Shown here piece after piece: positions 8,401 to 15,190 of a stretch of 30,724 nucleotides of DNA. A program made the translations under genes and the position numbers. The notes below the pieces were generated by a model. The model had not been told where the DNA came from and did no database searches. It saw only the letters and a list, made by a program, of their open reading frames with translations. The DNA lies in the NCBI GenBank assembly GCA_965370045.1, contig CBDUSI010000050.1, positions 1-30,724 on the forward strand, read 5' to 3'. Position 1 is the first letter of the stretch. Each line of letters begins with the position of its first letter. This DNA is from CAZONU01 sp965370045. Its GTDB lineage: Bacteria > Planctomycetota > SZUA-567 > JAKLDR01.

Positions 8401-9120
8401 GTCAGGCGCGAGCGCATGCGGGAGCTGCCCGGGCAGCACCACCGCCGGCTTGAAGAGACCCACGGTCAGCGGGGTGCCCACGATCCCGGAGACCATGATC
8501 GGCGGCAGCTTCTTTGCCGCCAGCGCCGCGCGCACCCGGGCCAGAACGTCTTCCAGGCCACGCTCGTCGAGCGGCTCCAGTTCGTGCCGGAGGCTGGTCA
8601 GGACGCCCCAGCCGTGGAGCATCCGGCCAAGCAGGAACAGCGCCCCGGCCGCCCACGTGACCAGGAGCGCCGCGAGGCCCGCGCGAAGCATCTCGCTTGG
8701 AGTCATCCCGGGCTTGGCGGGCGCTACGGGAGCCGCGGAAACGGGCGATGGGGTGGTCGGCCCCGCCGTCTTACGCGGACCTTCGCCCACAACCGCAGGC
8801 GCGGGAGTGGGAGTGGGAATCACGGCCGACCTCGGCTCCGGCTGGCGGGCGAGGCTCGGCGCTTCCGCCGGCGCGGCCTGGCGCACCGGTATGGAGATCA
8901 CCGAGAGCCCCAGCCGGTCCGCGGTGAAGGCGGTCAACGGGCTTGCCAGGACCACGGCCAGCGCAGCCAGGTACACGGCGTAACGCAGCGCGGCATTCCT
9001 CCGGGCCAGCGTCGCCCCGATGATCCAGGCCAACAGGGCCACCAGCGTGGCCTGCGCCAGCGCGTTGGCCAGGAGCAGCATGGCCCCGTCGCCGGGGTAG
9101 AGCTTCAGCAGCCAGCTCAT
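5437..9120 (-). CDS. BlaR1-type M56 membrane metallopeptidase with a long sensory tail
   Basis: A 1227-residue protein, about twice the usual BlaR1 length. Membrane segments lie near 14-36, 46-66, 143-168 and 356-375. The zinc site HECAH is at 248-252, with a downstream REELCDNYVL giving the third ligand (around 289). In BlaR1 systems this cytosolic-facing protease responds to an outside signal and relieves BlaI repression. No penicillin-binding sensor domain is present. After a lipobox-like VVAGC (C375) come TPR-like helices (about 405-490), a beta-sandwich-like region (about 676-822), a small FlgT_C-like beta domain (about 860-940), a second beta-sandwich (about 955-1097) and a C-terminal block to 1227. 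The ATG overlaps the blaI stop by four bases (ATGA), which indicates translational coupling. The sensed ligand is unknown. Confidence 0.88.
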   Translation of the reverse strand: MSWLLKLYPGDGAMLLLANALAQATLVALLAWIIGATLARRNAALRYAVYLAALAVVLASPLTAFTADRLGLSVISIPVRQAAPAEAPSLARQPEPRSAVIPTPTPAPAVVGEGPRKTAGPTTPSPVSAAPVAPAKPGMTPSEMLRAGLAALLVTWAAGALFLLGRMLHGWGVLTSLRHELEPLDERGLEDVLARVRAALAAKKLPPIMVSGIVGTPLTVGLFKPAVVLPGQLPHALAPDELVSVLTHECAHILHRDHLVGFMQRLVEMLYWPLPPVHVLNKRLAAAREELCDNYVLRSTQPQEYARCLVNMARKTSIFQRMPATVGLVHPRWRMEERIKGIVDKRRKLMTRMNTWALGAVVAVFLAMGVVVAGCKVGGEKEQAPLGAERDPPPMSEKEIEKALESPDPLVRIRAWTARIKGGRHIAAICLQGRALDYVRAGMPERAVVDLDKLIKSDNWIVSTWLLRGLAYYAQGRYKEALADFEHDFQEGVGPERFIWGQMCRLRLGMKPSPKFMAGMERRPDKYRQLARLFVGVGSVDDYYEAVQKSTGNYTPREMKVGPPGEGEVKRIPEELAADRKEHHRQQSALAAFYIGEWHAIGGRKPEAIKWMTRAADDEVSPCELYDGGLLIGRGGLAQWALKKLRERGITIPAESVRFHLVKPDKEKRSGLYAAPTSFDLEPDPAKMFARCADKPQKVFKVGDTGRASITLVGKLPNTCTSYDFFRAGTGSVGGGRAHGPPGAEIEIPVKFVKWKGATKEPLVLRAVYLTVTLPPLSAGKYRATILFRNCRYYLEDKSKIEGPDADAPAWFLPLTCNFEVRAAGAESRGPALDGTGWSEPYPRGVLGEWPEPGEAKGGVAEVTDHGLKTKVVWMRGGNIFLAAGTEQGVALNVEFALTRGGRKVGTVKVHKLSGNMALCRAVSLVEAPHVGDTAAMAEKVSWGKAVGGLRAGLSAKPAKFSSNSSNMDFQVVAHNASGRKLTMEDIGRGRAWAVRLKPKGSGKGGSWWGRIPDDGRDPFETVTLAGGERLKVTVGLCAHWFTWDGPPRKRPPGAVHPVQLPPGKYEATAKYEFPEGGDRQWRGKVTTGAVQIEVVAPLKLRRSSIAGRMKLGRTDRIVVTHAPRADFGGKDVKRIEVRDAAVIRKWLLALDRIPFKGPGRMAKIPGDAPENRIEFFSRKRKLAVLRTKGGGLDSPARAGWDFYGPGADEAFVKLIEVVKAKAAAKG

Positions 9121-9506
9121 GACTTGCCCCCCGCAGATTCGTCAATGACCCGCCGCAGGTGAGCGGCCTCTTCCTGCGAGATGCCCCGGGCGTTGACCAG
9201 GGTCATGACCAGGTTCGCGGTGGACCCGTCGAAGGCCGTGTCCAGCAGACGTGTAAGGAGATTCTTCACTCCCTCTTCCCTGCCGACAGCGGCGGTGTAG
9301 ACCAGCTCGTTCTTCACCATCCTGCGCTTGAGCCAGTCTTTCTCCGCCAGCCGCGCGAGCACGTTCATCACCGTGGTCCGCACGACGCGGCGGTCCGGCG
9401 GCAGCGCCTCCCACACCTCGGTGACAGTGGCCTCGCCCTTCTCCCAGACGATCCGCATCAGCTCCAACTGCGCCTCGGTGATCTTCGGCAGTTTCTTTTC
9501 GGCCAT
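9117..9506 (-). CDS. BlaI/MecI-family transcriptional repressor
   Basis: A 129-residue winged-helix regulator. The segment LPKITEAQLELMRIVWEKG, the recognition region RRVVRTTVMNVLARLAEKDW and the YTAAVGREEGVKNLLTRLLD dimerisation region are typical of the penicillinase repressor family. These proteins bind dyad operators as dimers and are removed when their M56 partner is activated. ATG at 9504-9506 has GGAGGT at 9512-9517. The stop overlaps the M56 start (ATGA), so the pair is one operon. Two matching dyads sit over the promoter just upstream, consistent with autoregulation. Other regulon members are not visible here; no beta-lactamase is encoded. Confidence 0.92.
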   Translation of the reverse strand: MAEKKLPKITEAQLELMRIVWEKGEATVTEVWEALPPDRRVVRTTVMNVLARLAEKDWLKRRMVKNELVYTAAVGREEGVKNLLTRLLDTAFDGSTANLVMTLVNARGISQEEAAHLRRVIDESAGGKS

Positions 9507-9533
9507 GTGCGTTACCTCCAGCCCGGGTCAACC

Positions 9534-9571
9534 TACGACGCTCATCGTATTAAACTACGATAACCGCCGTA
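9534..9571. promoter_or_regulatory. Double dyad operator, probable BlaI sites
   Basis: Two 16-base dyads with the same half-sites and spacing: TACGACGCTCATCGTA at 9534-9549 and TACGATAACCGCCGTA at 9556-9571. Their starts are 22 bases apart, about two helical turns, so dimers would sit on one face. The inner halves also form a perfect inverted repeat, ATCGTA/TACGAT. The sites cover the -10 and the spacer of the promoter. Binding by this BlaI is inferred from position. Confidence 0.75.
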
Positions 9572-9579
9572 GGTTTCAA
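9552..9579 (-). promoter_or_regulatory. Promoter of the blaI-M56 operon
   Basis: On the minus strand, TTGAAA (9574-9579), a 16-base spacer, then TAGTTT (9552-9557). Both BlaI-type dyads overlap it. Confidence 0.6.
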
Positions 9580-9761
9580 GAAAAATTGGGGGGGATTTTT
9601 CGCGTTGGCCGGGCGGCCTCGGCAACTCATTCTGAATCAGTGGGTTACGACCGCCCTCTCACGGGCGATTTCCGGGCGAGTTTGCCGGTTTGCGGATAAC
9701 CGCCCGGCGATACTGCGGGCCGGGTGGGCCTCTGGTTTCGGGTCCCAAGCGCTTGGCTTGG

Positions 9762-11183
9762 TCAGACCTCCATCCACTCGGTGTGGAACCACTCGCCGCG
9801 GGGCTTGTCCACGCGTTCGTAGGTGTGGGCGCCGAAGTGGTCGCGCAGGCCCTGGATCATGTTGGCGCTGACCCGCGCCGAGCGATAGGCGTCGAAGTAG
9901 GCCAAACTCGCCGCGTAAGCTCCGGCGGGGATGCCCGCGTCGATAGCCAGCTTGCACACGTCGCGCAGGTCGCCCTGGCGCTTCTCGACGTCGGCCTTGA
10001 ACTGCTCGTCCACTAACAGGTTAGGCAGCTTGGGGTTGCGCTCGAAGGCCTCGGTGATGCGGTTGAGGAACTGCGCCCGGATGATGCAGCCGCCGCGCCA
10101 GATGCGCGCGCAGGCTCCGAAGTCCAGGTCGTAGCCGTACTCCTCGCTGGCCAGGCGCAGCAGGGCCATTCCCTGCGCGTAGGAGCATATCTTGGCCGCG
10201 TAGAGGGCGTTGCGCAGCTTCTTGACCAGTTCCGCCTTATCGATGCCCACCTTGACCTCGGGGCCCTTGATCAACTTCGAGGCCGCCACGCGCTCCTCCT
10301 TGAAGGAGCTGATGATCCGGGCTTCGACCGCGGCGTTGATGGTGGGGGTTGGCGCGCCGAGGTCCAGAGCGTCCTGGCTGGTCCACTTGCCGGTGCCCTT
10401 CTGGCCGGCGGCGTCGAGGATCACGTCGACGAGCGGCTTGCCGGTTTCGGGATCGTCGTAGGCCAGGACCTTCTGGGTGATCTCCACCAGGTAGGAGAGC
10501 AGCTCGCCCTTGTTCCACTCCGCGAAGACGTCGGCAATCTCGTGGGCGCCCATGCCGGCGGCATCCATCAGCGCGTAGCTCTCGGAGATGAGCTGCATGT
10601 CGCCGTACTCGATGCCGTTGTGGACCATCTTGACGTAGTGGCCCGCGCCGCGCGGCCCCAGGTAGGTGCAGCACGGCTGGCCGTCGACCTGCGCGGATAT
10701 CTTGGTGAGAATCGGCTCGACCAGCGCGTAGGCCTCCTTCTGCCCGCCGGGCATGATGCTGGGGCCCTTGAGCGCACCCTCCTCGCCGCCGGAGACCCCG
10801 GTGCCGATGAACAGCAGGCCCTTCCCGGCGAGCTGCTTCGCGCGCCGCTCGGTGTCCTTGAAGTAGGAGTTGCCGCCGTCGATGACCAGGTCGCCCTTCT
10901 CCAGCACGGGAACCAGCTGGTCGATCATCGCGTCGGTGGCGGCGCCGGACTTGACCATGAGGATAATCTTGCGGGGCTTCTCCAACGCGGCGGCGAGTTC
11001 CTGCGGCGTGTGGCAGCCCACGAAGTCCTTGCCCTTGGCGCGGCCCTCGAGGAACTTGTCGACCTTGCTCGCCGTGCGGTTCCAGACCGCCACGGAGAAA
11101 CCCTTGCTCTCGACGTTCAAGGCCAGGTTCTCGCCCATCACCGCCAGGCCCACCAGGCCGAACTGCTGTTTCTTCTCCGCCAT
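9762..11183 (-). CDS. gnd: 6-phosphogluconate dehydrogenase, decarboxylating
   Basis: A 473-residue enzyme of full family length that oxidises 6-phosphogluconate to ribulose 5-phosphate with release of CO2, in the oxidative pentose phosphate pathway. The dinucleotide loop GLAVMGENLALNVESKGF, the MVKSGAATDAMID region, IDGGNSYFKDTERR, the substrate motif GVSGGEEGALKGPSIMPGG and the catalytic GHYVKMVHNGIEYGDMQ are intact, as is the C-terminal DHFGAHTYER. ATG has AAAGGAG about 10 bases upstream. It has its own promoter (11233-11260) and sits alone between the blaI operon and the sigma-factor operon. Its product is the acceptor for the HPS domain encoded at 28790-30079, a metabolic rather than positional link. 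The 155 bases after its stop contain no gene; a 12-bp palindrome CCAAGCGCTTGG lies at 9745-9756. Confidence 0.97.
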   Translation of the reverse strand: MAEKKQQFGLVGLAVMGENLALNVESKGFSVAVWNRTASKVDKFLEGRAKGKDFVGCHTPQELAAALEKPRKIILMVKSGAATDAMIDQLVPVLEKGDLVIDGGNSYFKDTERRAKQLAGKGLLFIGTGVSGGEEGALKGPSIMPGGQKEAYALVEPILTKISAQVDGQPCCTYLGPRGAGHYVKMVHNGIEYGDMQLISESYALMDAAGMGAHEIADVFAEWNKGELLSYLVEITQKVLAYDDPETGKPLVDVILDAAGQKGTGKWTSQDALDLGAPTPTINAAVEARIISSFKEERVAASKLIKGPEVKVGIDKAELVKKLRNALYAAKICSYAQGMALLRLASEEYGYDLDFGACARIWRGGCIIRAQFLNRITEAFERNPKLPNLLVDEQFKADVEKRQGDLRDVCKLAIDAGIPAGAYAASLAYFDAYRSARVSANMIQGLRDHFGAHTYERVDKPRGEWFHTEWMEV

Positions 11184-11232
11184 CTCTCGCGCCGCTCCTT
11201 TCGGATTGCCGGTTTCTCGGGATCAGGGGAGC

Positions 11233-11260
11233 ATTCTATGGGCCGCGGAAACGCGCTCAA
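11233..11260 (-). promoter_or_regulatory. Promoter of gnd
   Basis: Minus strand TTGAGC (11255-11260), 16-base spacer, TAGAAT (11233-11238), with the AAGGAG site and ATG following. Confidence 0.7.
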
Positions 11261-11273
11261 GTGACGAAAAGAA

Positions 11274-11300
11274 GCGGCCCCCGCGCCAGGCGGGGGCCGC
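11274..11300 (-). terminator. Rho-independent terminator of the ECF sigma operon
   Basis: An 11-bp stem (10 perfect bases GCGGCCCCCG/CGGGGGCCGC plus one closing C-G pair) with a five-base loop, followed on the minus strand by TTCTTTTC. It lies 18 bases after the stop of the secreted protein and just before the gnd promoter, insulating the two units. Confidence 0.85.
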
Positions 11301-11318
11301 CGTGAACATTAGGCTCTT

Positions 11319-12149
11319 CTAGAAGGCCGTGGGCACCGGCGGTTTCGGACTTGGCCGGCGCTTGGCGACCTTGGGCGTCACCCACTTGACCTCCAGCTGG
11401 TTGGAGGCCAGCTTGCCGTTCCAGGGCTCCAGGCCGGGGACCAGCGCCCTGCCCGGGGCGACCTCCACCACCACGCGCAGCTTGTAGTCGCCGTCGGCGG
11501 GGAACTTGAGGCCGCCGACCCGGCCGACTATCCAGGGAAAGCCGCGCAGGTCCTCGGTGATCTCCTCCCCGGGCTTGAGCACCGTGGCATCCATCGAGCC
11601 CGGCGGGCGCTTGAAGGCCGGGCGCTTCTTGAAGTAGTAGGAGACATTGGCGAGCTCCTTCTCCGGCACCCACTTGCGGAGCTTGCTGCTCTCCACCCGG
11701 ACCATCTCCTTGGCGCCCTTGTACCTGCCCTTGGAGACCTTGAGCTTGCCCATCTCGCCTTCCGGTATCCACTTCCTGATCTTGGCCAGCTCGACCATGT
11801 GCTTGTACTCGTTAGGCGGCAGCGCGTTGCCCTTCGCGTCCGAGCCCTCGAACTTCACCGCGCCGGCCAGCCGGAAGTGGGCGGGCAGCAGCACCACCGT
11901 CTTCCCGGCGTTCCTGAGCCTGACCACCAGCCTCTTGTGCTCGCGGACCTGAAGCTCGCCCTCTGTCTTCTCGAAGGCGGGGCTTGACTTGTGGATGTAC
12001 TTGCCGTCCGGCGTCTTCTTGTAGTTAGCGGTCTTGACCGTCTTGAGTTCGATCGTGAGCTGCAGTCCTGCCTCCTTCGCCTCGGAGGCGCACGCGGCGC
12101 ACGCCAGCAACATCCCGGCGGCCGCGGCGGTGATCGTCTTTATCTTCAT
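11319..12149 (-). CDS. Secreted or lipid-anchored beta-sandwich protein of the sigma operon
   Basis: A 276-residue exported protein of unrecognised family. The start is placed at ATG 12147-12149, which has GGAGGA upstream and yields a signal peptide, MKIKTITAAAAGMLLACAACA; LLAC could be a lipobox. An in-frame TTG further upstream would hide the signal peptide and overlap the sigma gene. The body resembles an Ig-like or BsuPI-type sandwich: VVRLRNAGKTVVLLPAHF, a LKPGEEI turn, FPADGDYKLRVVVEV, then WNGKLASNQLEVKWV. The same series of motifs occurs in the tail of the sigma factor, whose gene ends 25 bases upstream, so this may be a stand-alone copy of its sensory domain. Function unknown. Confidence 0.8.
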   Translation of the reverse strand: MKIKTITAAAAGMLLACAACASEAKEAGLQLTIELKTVKTANYKKTPDGKYIHKSSPAFEKTEGELQVREHKRLVVRLRNAGKTVVLLPAHFRLAGAVKFEGSDAKGNALPPNEYKHMVELAKIRKWIPEGEMGKLKVSKGRYKGAKEMVRVESSKLRKWVPEKELANVSYYFKKRPAFKRPPGSMDATVLKPGEEITEDLRGFPWIVGRVGGLKFPADGDYKLRVVVEVAPGRALVPGLEPWNGKLASNQLEVKWVTPKVAKRRPSPKPPVPTAF

Positions 12150-12174
12150 CTGCTGTCCTCCCGCTCGGCCGCGT

Positions 12175-14025
12175 CTAGAAGACTTCCTTGCCGCCCTTGC
12201 CACCCTTGCTGCCCTTGCCGGGCGTGCCGGGCGTGCCGGGCTTCACCCAGCGACGGCCCTGGTAGACGCCGATCAGCTTCTCGTCGAGCCCCAGCTTGAT
12301 GAGGATCGCGTTGGAGCGGACCTTGCCGCCGGCCAGCTTGTGGCCGCCGGGCAGGTCGAGGCCCGAGCCCAGGTCGAGCTCCACCCACATGACGTAGGTC
12401 CCGGCGGGCAGCTTGACCTGTTCCCCCTTGCCGCGGTAGGCCAGGCCCATCTTCTTGTAGCGTGCCTTGACGGCCTCGGTCCGTTTCTTCTCCACAGCTT
12501 CGTGCTTCTTGCTGGCGTAACCGCGGTCCACGCGCGCGTAGAACCTGCCGGAGGCGATGCCCAGCTCGAAGACCTCCCCGGGCCGGAGCACGCTGAGCTG
12601 GCCGGCGCCCGGCTTCCCGGCGGCCGGCGCGGCCACCGTCCGCACCTTGCCAGTCCCGTCCTTGAGGTAGAAGGTCACCGCGTTCTGGAAGTGCCCCAGA
12701 CCCAGGGGCAGCAGGAGCGGCTCCTTACCCGTGTTCTTGATGCGGATCACCGGCGTCTCCGCCTGGTAGGCGAACTTCTTGGCGCCGCCGGGGATGAAGA
12801 CCATGTTGCCGCCGAGCATGATCAGCTTGCCCTCGCGGGTCTCCGCCCGCGAGCCGTAATCCTGGACCCTCTTGCCGAGTTCCACGGCCAGCGACACCGG
12901 AGCGCCGGCCAGCGCCCCCGGCTTGGGCAGGTTGGGGTCCGCCAGGACGGCCGCCGCCGCTCCGGCCGGCGGAACCTCTGTGATGACCGTAGTCAGGCCG
13001 GTGCGAACCTCGTCGCCGACCGCCACCGCGCCCGTCGCGACCAGGACCGCGCGCCGCTCGGTGACGGATGTCACTGTCCCGCTCCAGCCCTTGGCCTGGC
13101 AGGCGAACTTGAAGCCCTTCCTTACCCCGTCGGAGCTGCCCAGCGATATCGTGACCTTCTTCCCGTCGGCGGCCACCACCCGGCCCTTGATCACGCGCTT
13201 GGTCGAGCTCACCGCGGGCCCCTCGGCGGAGACCGCCTGGAGCACCGCCGGCGTCCCCAGGCCGGCCAGCATTCCGGCCGCGAGCACCGAGGCAACCGTG
13301 ATTCGCACCTTCTCCCAGAACATCATCTTGAACGCTCCCTTCGCTAAGGCTGCTGCGGTCACCCCCGCTCCGGCGGCCGCACTCGCGGTTCCGCCTGCGA
13401 GGGAGGGAAGGGATGCCAGGAGTTTTGCGGGCACTGCCGCCTGGGCCTGGCCGGCCAGCAGGCTGGCCAGTCCGGCCGCGCCCAGCGCGACGCCGCGGCC
13501 CGCCAGCCGGCGGCGCAGACTATCGAGCCCCGCGCTCACCCGGCTGGCCGCGGTGCCCTCGGGCACACGGAGATCGCGGGCCAGCTCGGCGTGGCTCTGG
13601 CCGATCAGGTAGTGCCGGGCCACCGCCTCGCGCTGCTTGGCGGGCAGGCGCCCGACCTCGGCGTCGAGGACCTCGCGGACCTCGTCCCAGCCGACTTCGG
13701 CGGGATGGACTGCTGCCGGTTCCATCTGAGCGGCCTCCTCCTCGTGACGCGCGCGTCGGGCGCGGCCCCGGGCGGCGACACTGGCCACCCGCATTGCCGT
13801 GCCGTGCAGCCAGGAGGCCAGGTGTCCCGGGCGGACCTTGCGGGCCCGGTCGGCGAGGGCCAGGAAGACCGCCTGGGAGGCGTCCTCCGCGTCCTCGCGC
13901 GAGCCCAACCGCCGGAGACACACCGAGAAGACCAGTCCCGCGTAGCGCCGCGCCAGGCGCTCGAAGGCCTCCGGAGACCCGGTGCGGGCGAACTCGCGGA
14001 GTTCTCTGGCTTCGTCGGTGGCCAA
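12175..14025 (-). CDS. ECF sigma factor fused to a membrane anchor and extracytoplasmic domains
   Basis: A 616-residue fusion. Residues 10-85 form sigma region 2 (YAGLVFSVCLRRLGSREDAEDASQAVFLALA type) and 118-172 region 4 (LPAKQREAVARHYL, then the HTH around 144-170). An Ala-rich linker leads to one membrane segment (about 243-263). Outside lie a small FlgT_C-like beta domain (277-342: LGSSDGVRKGFKF, GDEV) and a beta-sandwich (about 430-605). No separate anti-sigma gene is adjacent; the tail may control the sigma part directly, as proposed for planctomycetal C-terminally extended ECFs. The start is TTG with GGGAG seven bases upstream; no better start exists before region 2. It has a strong promoter at 14122-14151 and is followed by a secreted protein in the same operon. 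Confidence 0.88.
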   Translation of the reverse strand: MATDEARELREFARTGSPEAFERLARRYAGLVFSVCLRRLGSREDAEDASQAVFLALADRARKVRPGHLASWLHGTAMRVASVAARGRARRARHEEEAAQMEPAAVHPAEVGWDEVREVLDAEVGRLPAKQREAVARHYLIGQSHAELARDLRVPEGTAASRVSAGLDSLRRRLAGRGVALGAAGLASLLAGQAQAAVPAKLLASLPSLAGGTASAAAGAGVTAAALAKGAFKMMFWEKVRITVASVLAAGMLAGLGTPAVLQAVSAEGPAVSSTKRVIKGRVVAADGKKVTISLGSSDGVRKGFKFACQAKGWSGTVTSVTERRAVLVATGAVAVGDEVRTGLTTVITEVPPAGAAAAVLADPNLPKPGALAGAPVSLAVELGKRVQDYGSRAETREGKLIMLGGNMVFIPGGAKKFAYQAETPVIRIKNTGKEPLLLPLGLGHFQNAVTFYLKDGTGKVRTVAAPAAGKPGAGQLSVLRPGEVFELGIASGRFYARVDRGYASKKHEAVEKKRTEAVKARYKKMGLAYRGKGEQVKLPAGTYVMWVELDLGSGLDLPGGHKLAGGKVRSNAILIKLGLDEKLIGVYQGRRWVKPGTPGTPGKGSKGGKGGKEVF

Positions 14026-14121
14026 GTGGCTGCTCCCTGTCTGCGCGTCCCTTCCAACCGGGGGATGTCCGGAGGGGGAGCCGCTCTTCGGTGGAAAACC
14101 AGGAAAAAGCTACCCGACTGA

Positions 14122-14151
14122 TTTATAACAGGTTAGGGGCGCGAAGGTCAA
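14122..14151 (-). promoter_or_regulatory. Promoter of the ECF sigma operon
   Basis: Minus strand TTGACC (14146-14151), 18-base spacer, TATAAA (14122-14127). A leader of about 90 bases precedes the TTG start. It is a housekeeping-type element back to back with the peptidase promoter on the other strand. Confidence 0.7.
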
Positions 14152-14172
14152 TGCTTCCGCCGAAAGCCGCCG

Positions 14173-14200
14173 TTGACTCGGGCCGGCGCTGCCGTAAACT
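14173..14200 (+). promoter_or_regulatory. Promoter of the MtfA-like gene, predicted leaderless
   Basis: TTGACT (14173-14178), 16-base spacer, TAAACT (14195-14200). The ATG begins at 14208, seven bases after the -10, so the predicted transcript begins at or one base before the start codon. Confidence 0.6.
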
Positions 14201-14207
14201 GAACCCC

Positions 14208-15083
14208 ATGCTGGCCGGGACCGAGGGCAGTTCGTTGAAGCTGTGGGCGCTGGCCGCCGCCGCGGCACTGGTCTTGGTGATCCTCATCGCGAGAATGCTC
14301 CTCCGGCGGGCGCGCGCCAGGCGCCGCGCGGAGCTCTTCGCCGCGAGCTTCTCCGAAGAGCGGGTCGCGATACTCCAACGCAACGTGCCCCTCTACGCCC
14401 GTCTGCCGGAGGAGTTGCGAAAGGAGCTCGGCGGGCACATAAACGTGTTCCTCGACGAGAAGCGCTTCACCGGCTGCGGCGGGCTGGAGATCACCGACGA
14501 GATACGGGTTACTATCGCCGCGCAGGCCTGCATCCTGCTTCTTGGTCGGAAGGCGGGGTACTACCCGCGGTTCAGCAGCATCTTCGTCTATCCCGGCGCG
14601 TACATCGCCGAGGGGACCAAGCGGGCGGGAGACGTCGCCGTGGTCGAGACCCAGGCGCGCGCCGGCGAGTCCTGGCAGGGCGGGCCGCTGGTGCTCTCCT
14701 GGGACGACGTGCAGGGCGGCTCGCGGGACGTGCGCGACGGCCACAACGTGGTGCTCCACGAGTTCGCCCACAAGCTCGACCAGGAGGACGGCCGGGCCGA
14801 CGGCGCGCCGCTGCTGGGTCAACGCTCCCGCTACGTGACCTGGGCGCGGGTGCTGGCCGGGGAGTACAACGAGCTGGTCGATAAAGTGGGCCGGGGCCAG
14901 AGGACCGTGCTCGACGACTACGGGGCCACCGACCCCGCGGAGTTCTTCGCGGTGCTGACCGAGACCTTCTTCGAAAAGCCCCGGCAGCTGAAGAAGAAAC
15001 ACCCGGAGCTCTACGAAGAAGTAAAGGGGTTCTACAAGGTCGACCCGCTGGAGTGGCGCGAGCCCGAGCGCCCGGATCAGTAG
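14208..15083 (+). CDS. mtfA: MtfA-like zinc-dependent peptidase (M90)
   Basis: A 291-residue protein. One N-terminal membrane helix (about 12-32) is followed by a basic stretch RRARARRR and a soluble domain. The zinc motif HEFAH lies at 184-188, followed by KLDQEDGRADG; the downstream EFFAVLTETFFEKP supplies the third ligand and is characteristic of MtfA. E. coli MtfA is soluble and binds the Mlc repressor; the membrane anchor here is a difference seen in many other phyla. The ATG is chosen because it is the first after the promoter and gives the helix; there is no Shine-Dalgarno sequence, matching the leaderless prediction. It converges with the zinc-ribbon gene. Substrate unknown. Confidence 0.88.
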   Translation: MLAGTEGSSLKLWALAAAAALVLVILIARMLLRRARARRRAELFAASFSEERVAILQRNVPLYARLPEELRKELGGHINVFLDEKRFTGCGGLEITDEIRVTIAAQACILLLGRKAGYYPRFSSIFVYPGAYIAEGTKRAGDVAVVETQARAGESWQGGPLVLSWDDVQGGSRDVRDGHNVVLHEFAHKLDQEDGRADGAPLLGQRSRYVTWARVLAGEYNELVDKVGRGQRTVLDDYGATDPAEFFAVLTETFFEKPRQLKKKHPELYEEVKGFYKVDPLEWREPERPDQ

Positions 15084-15157
15084 GACTCGGCCTCTCTCGC
15101 AAGTTTCCGGCGCGGAGGCGGTTGCGATAACGCACGGAACTGGCAAGAGACGGGGGT

Positions 15158-15180
15158 TTGCTTACAGTAAGTTGCTTACA
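15158..15180. repeat. Short direct repeat with palindrome between convergent genes
   Basis: TTGCTTACA occurs at 15158-15166 and 15172-15180, and CTTACAGTAAG (15161-15171) is a perfect palindrome around one base. It sits in the 107-base gap between the MtfA-like gene and the zinc-ribbon gene stop. No poly-T tract follows, so a terminator is doubtful. Confidence 0.5.
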
Positions 15181-15190
15181 ATCCGGCCAT

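Noticed and set aside
9745..9756. gnd terminator at the palindrome CCAAGCGCTTGG
   Set aside because: The palindrome has no loop and no T-run follows on the minus strand.
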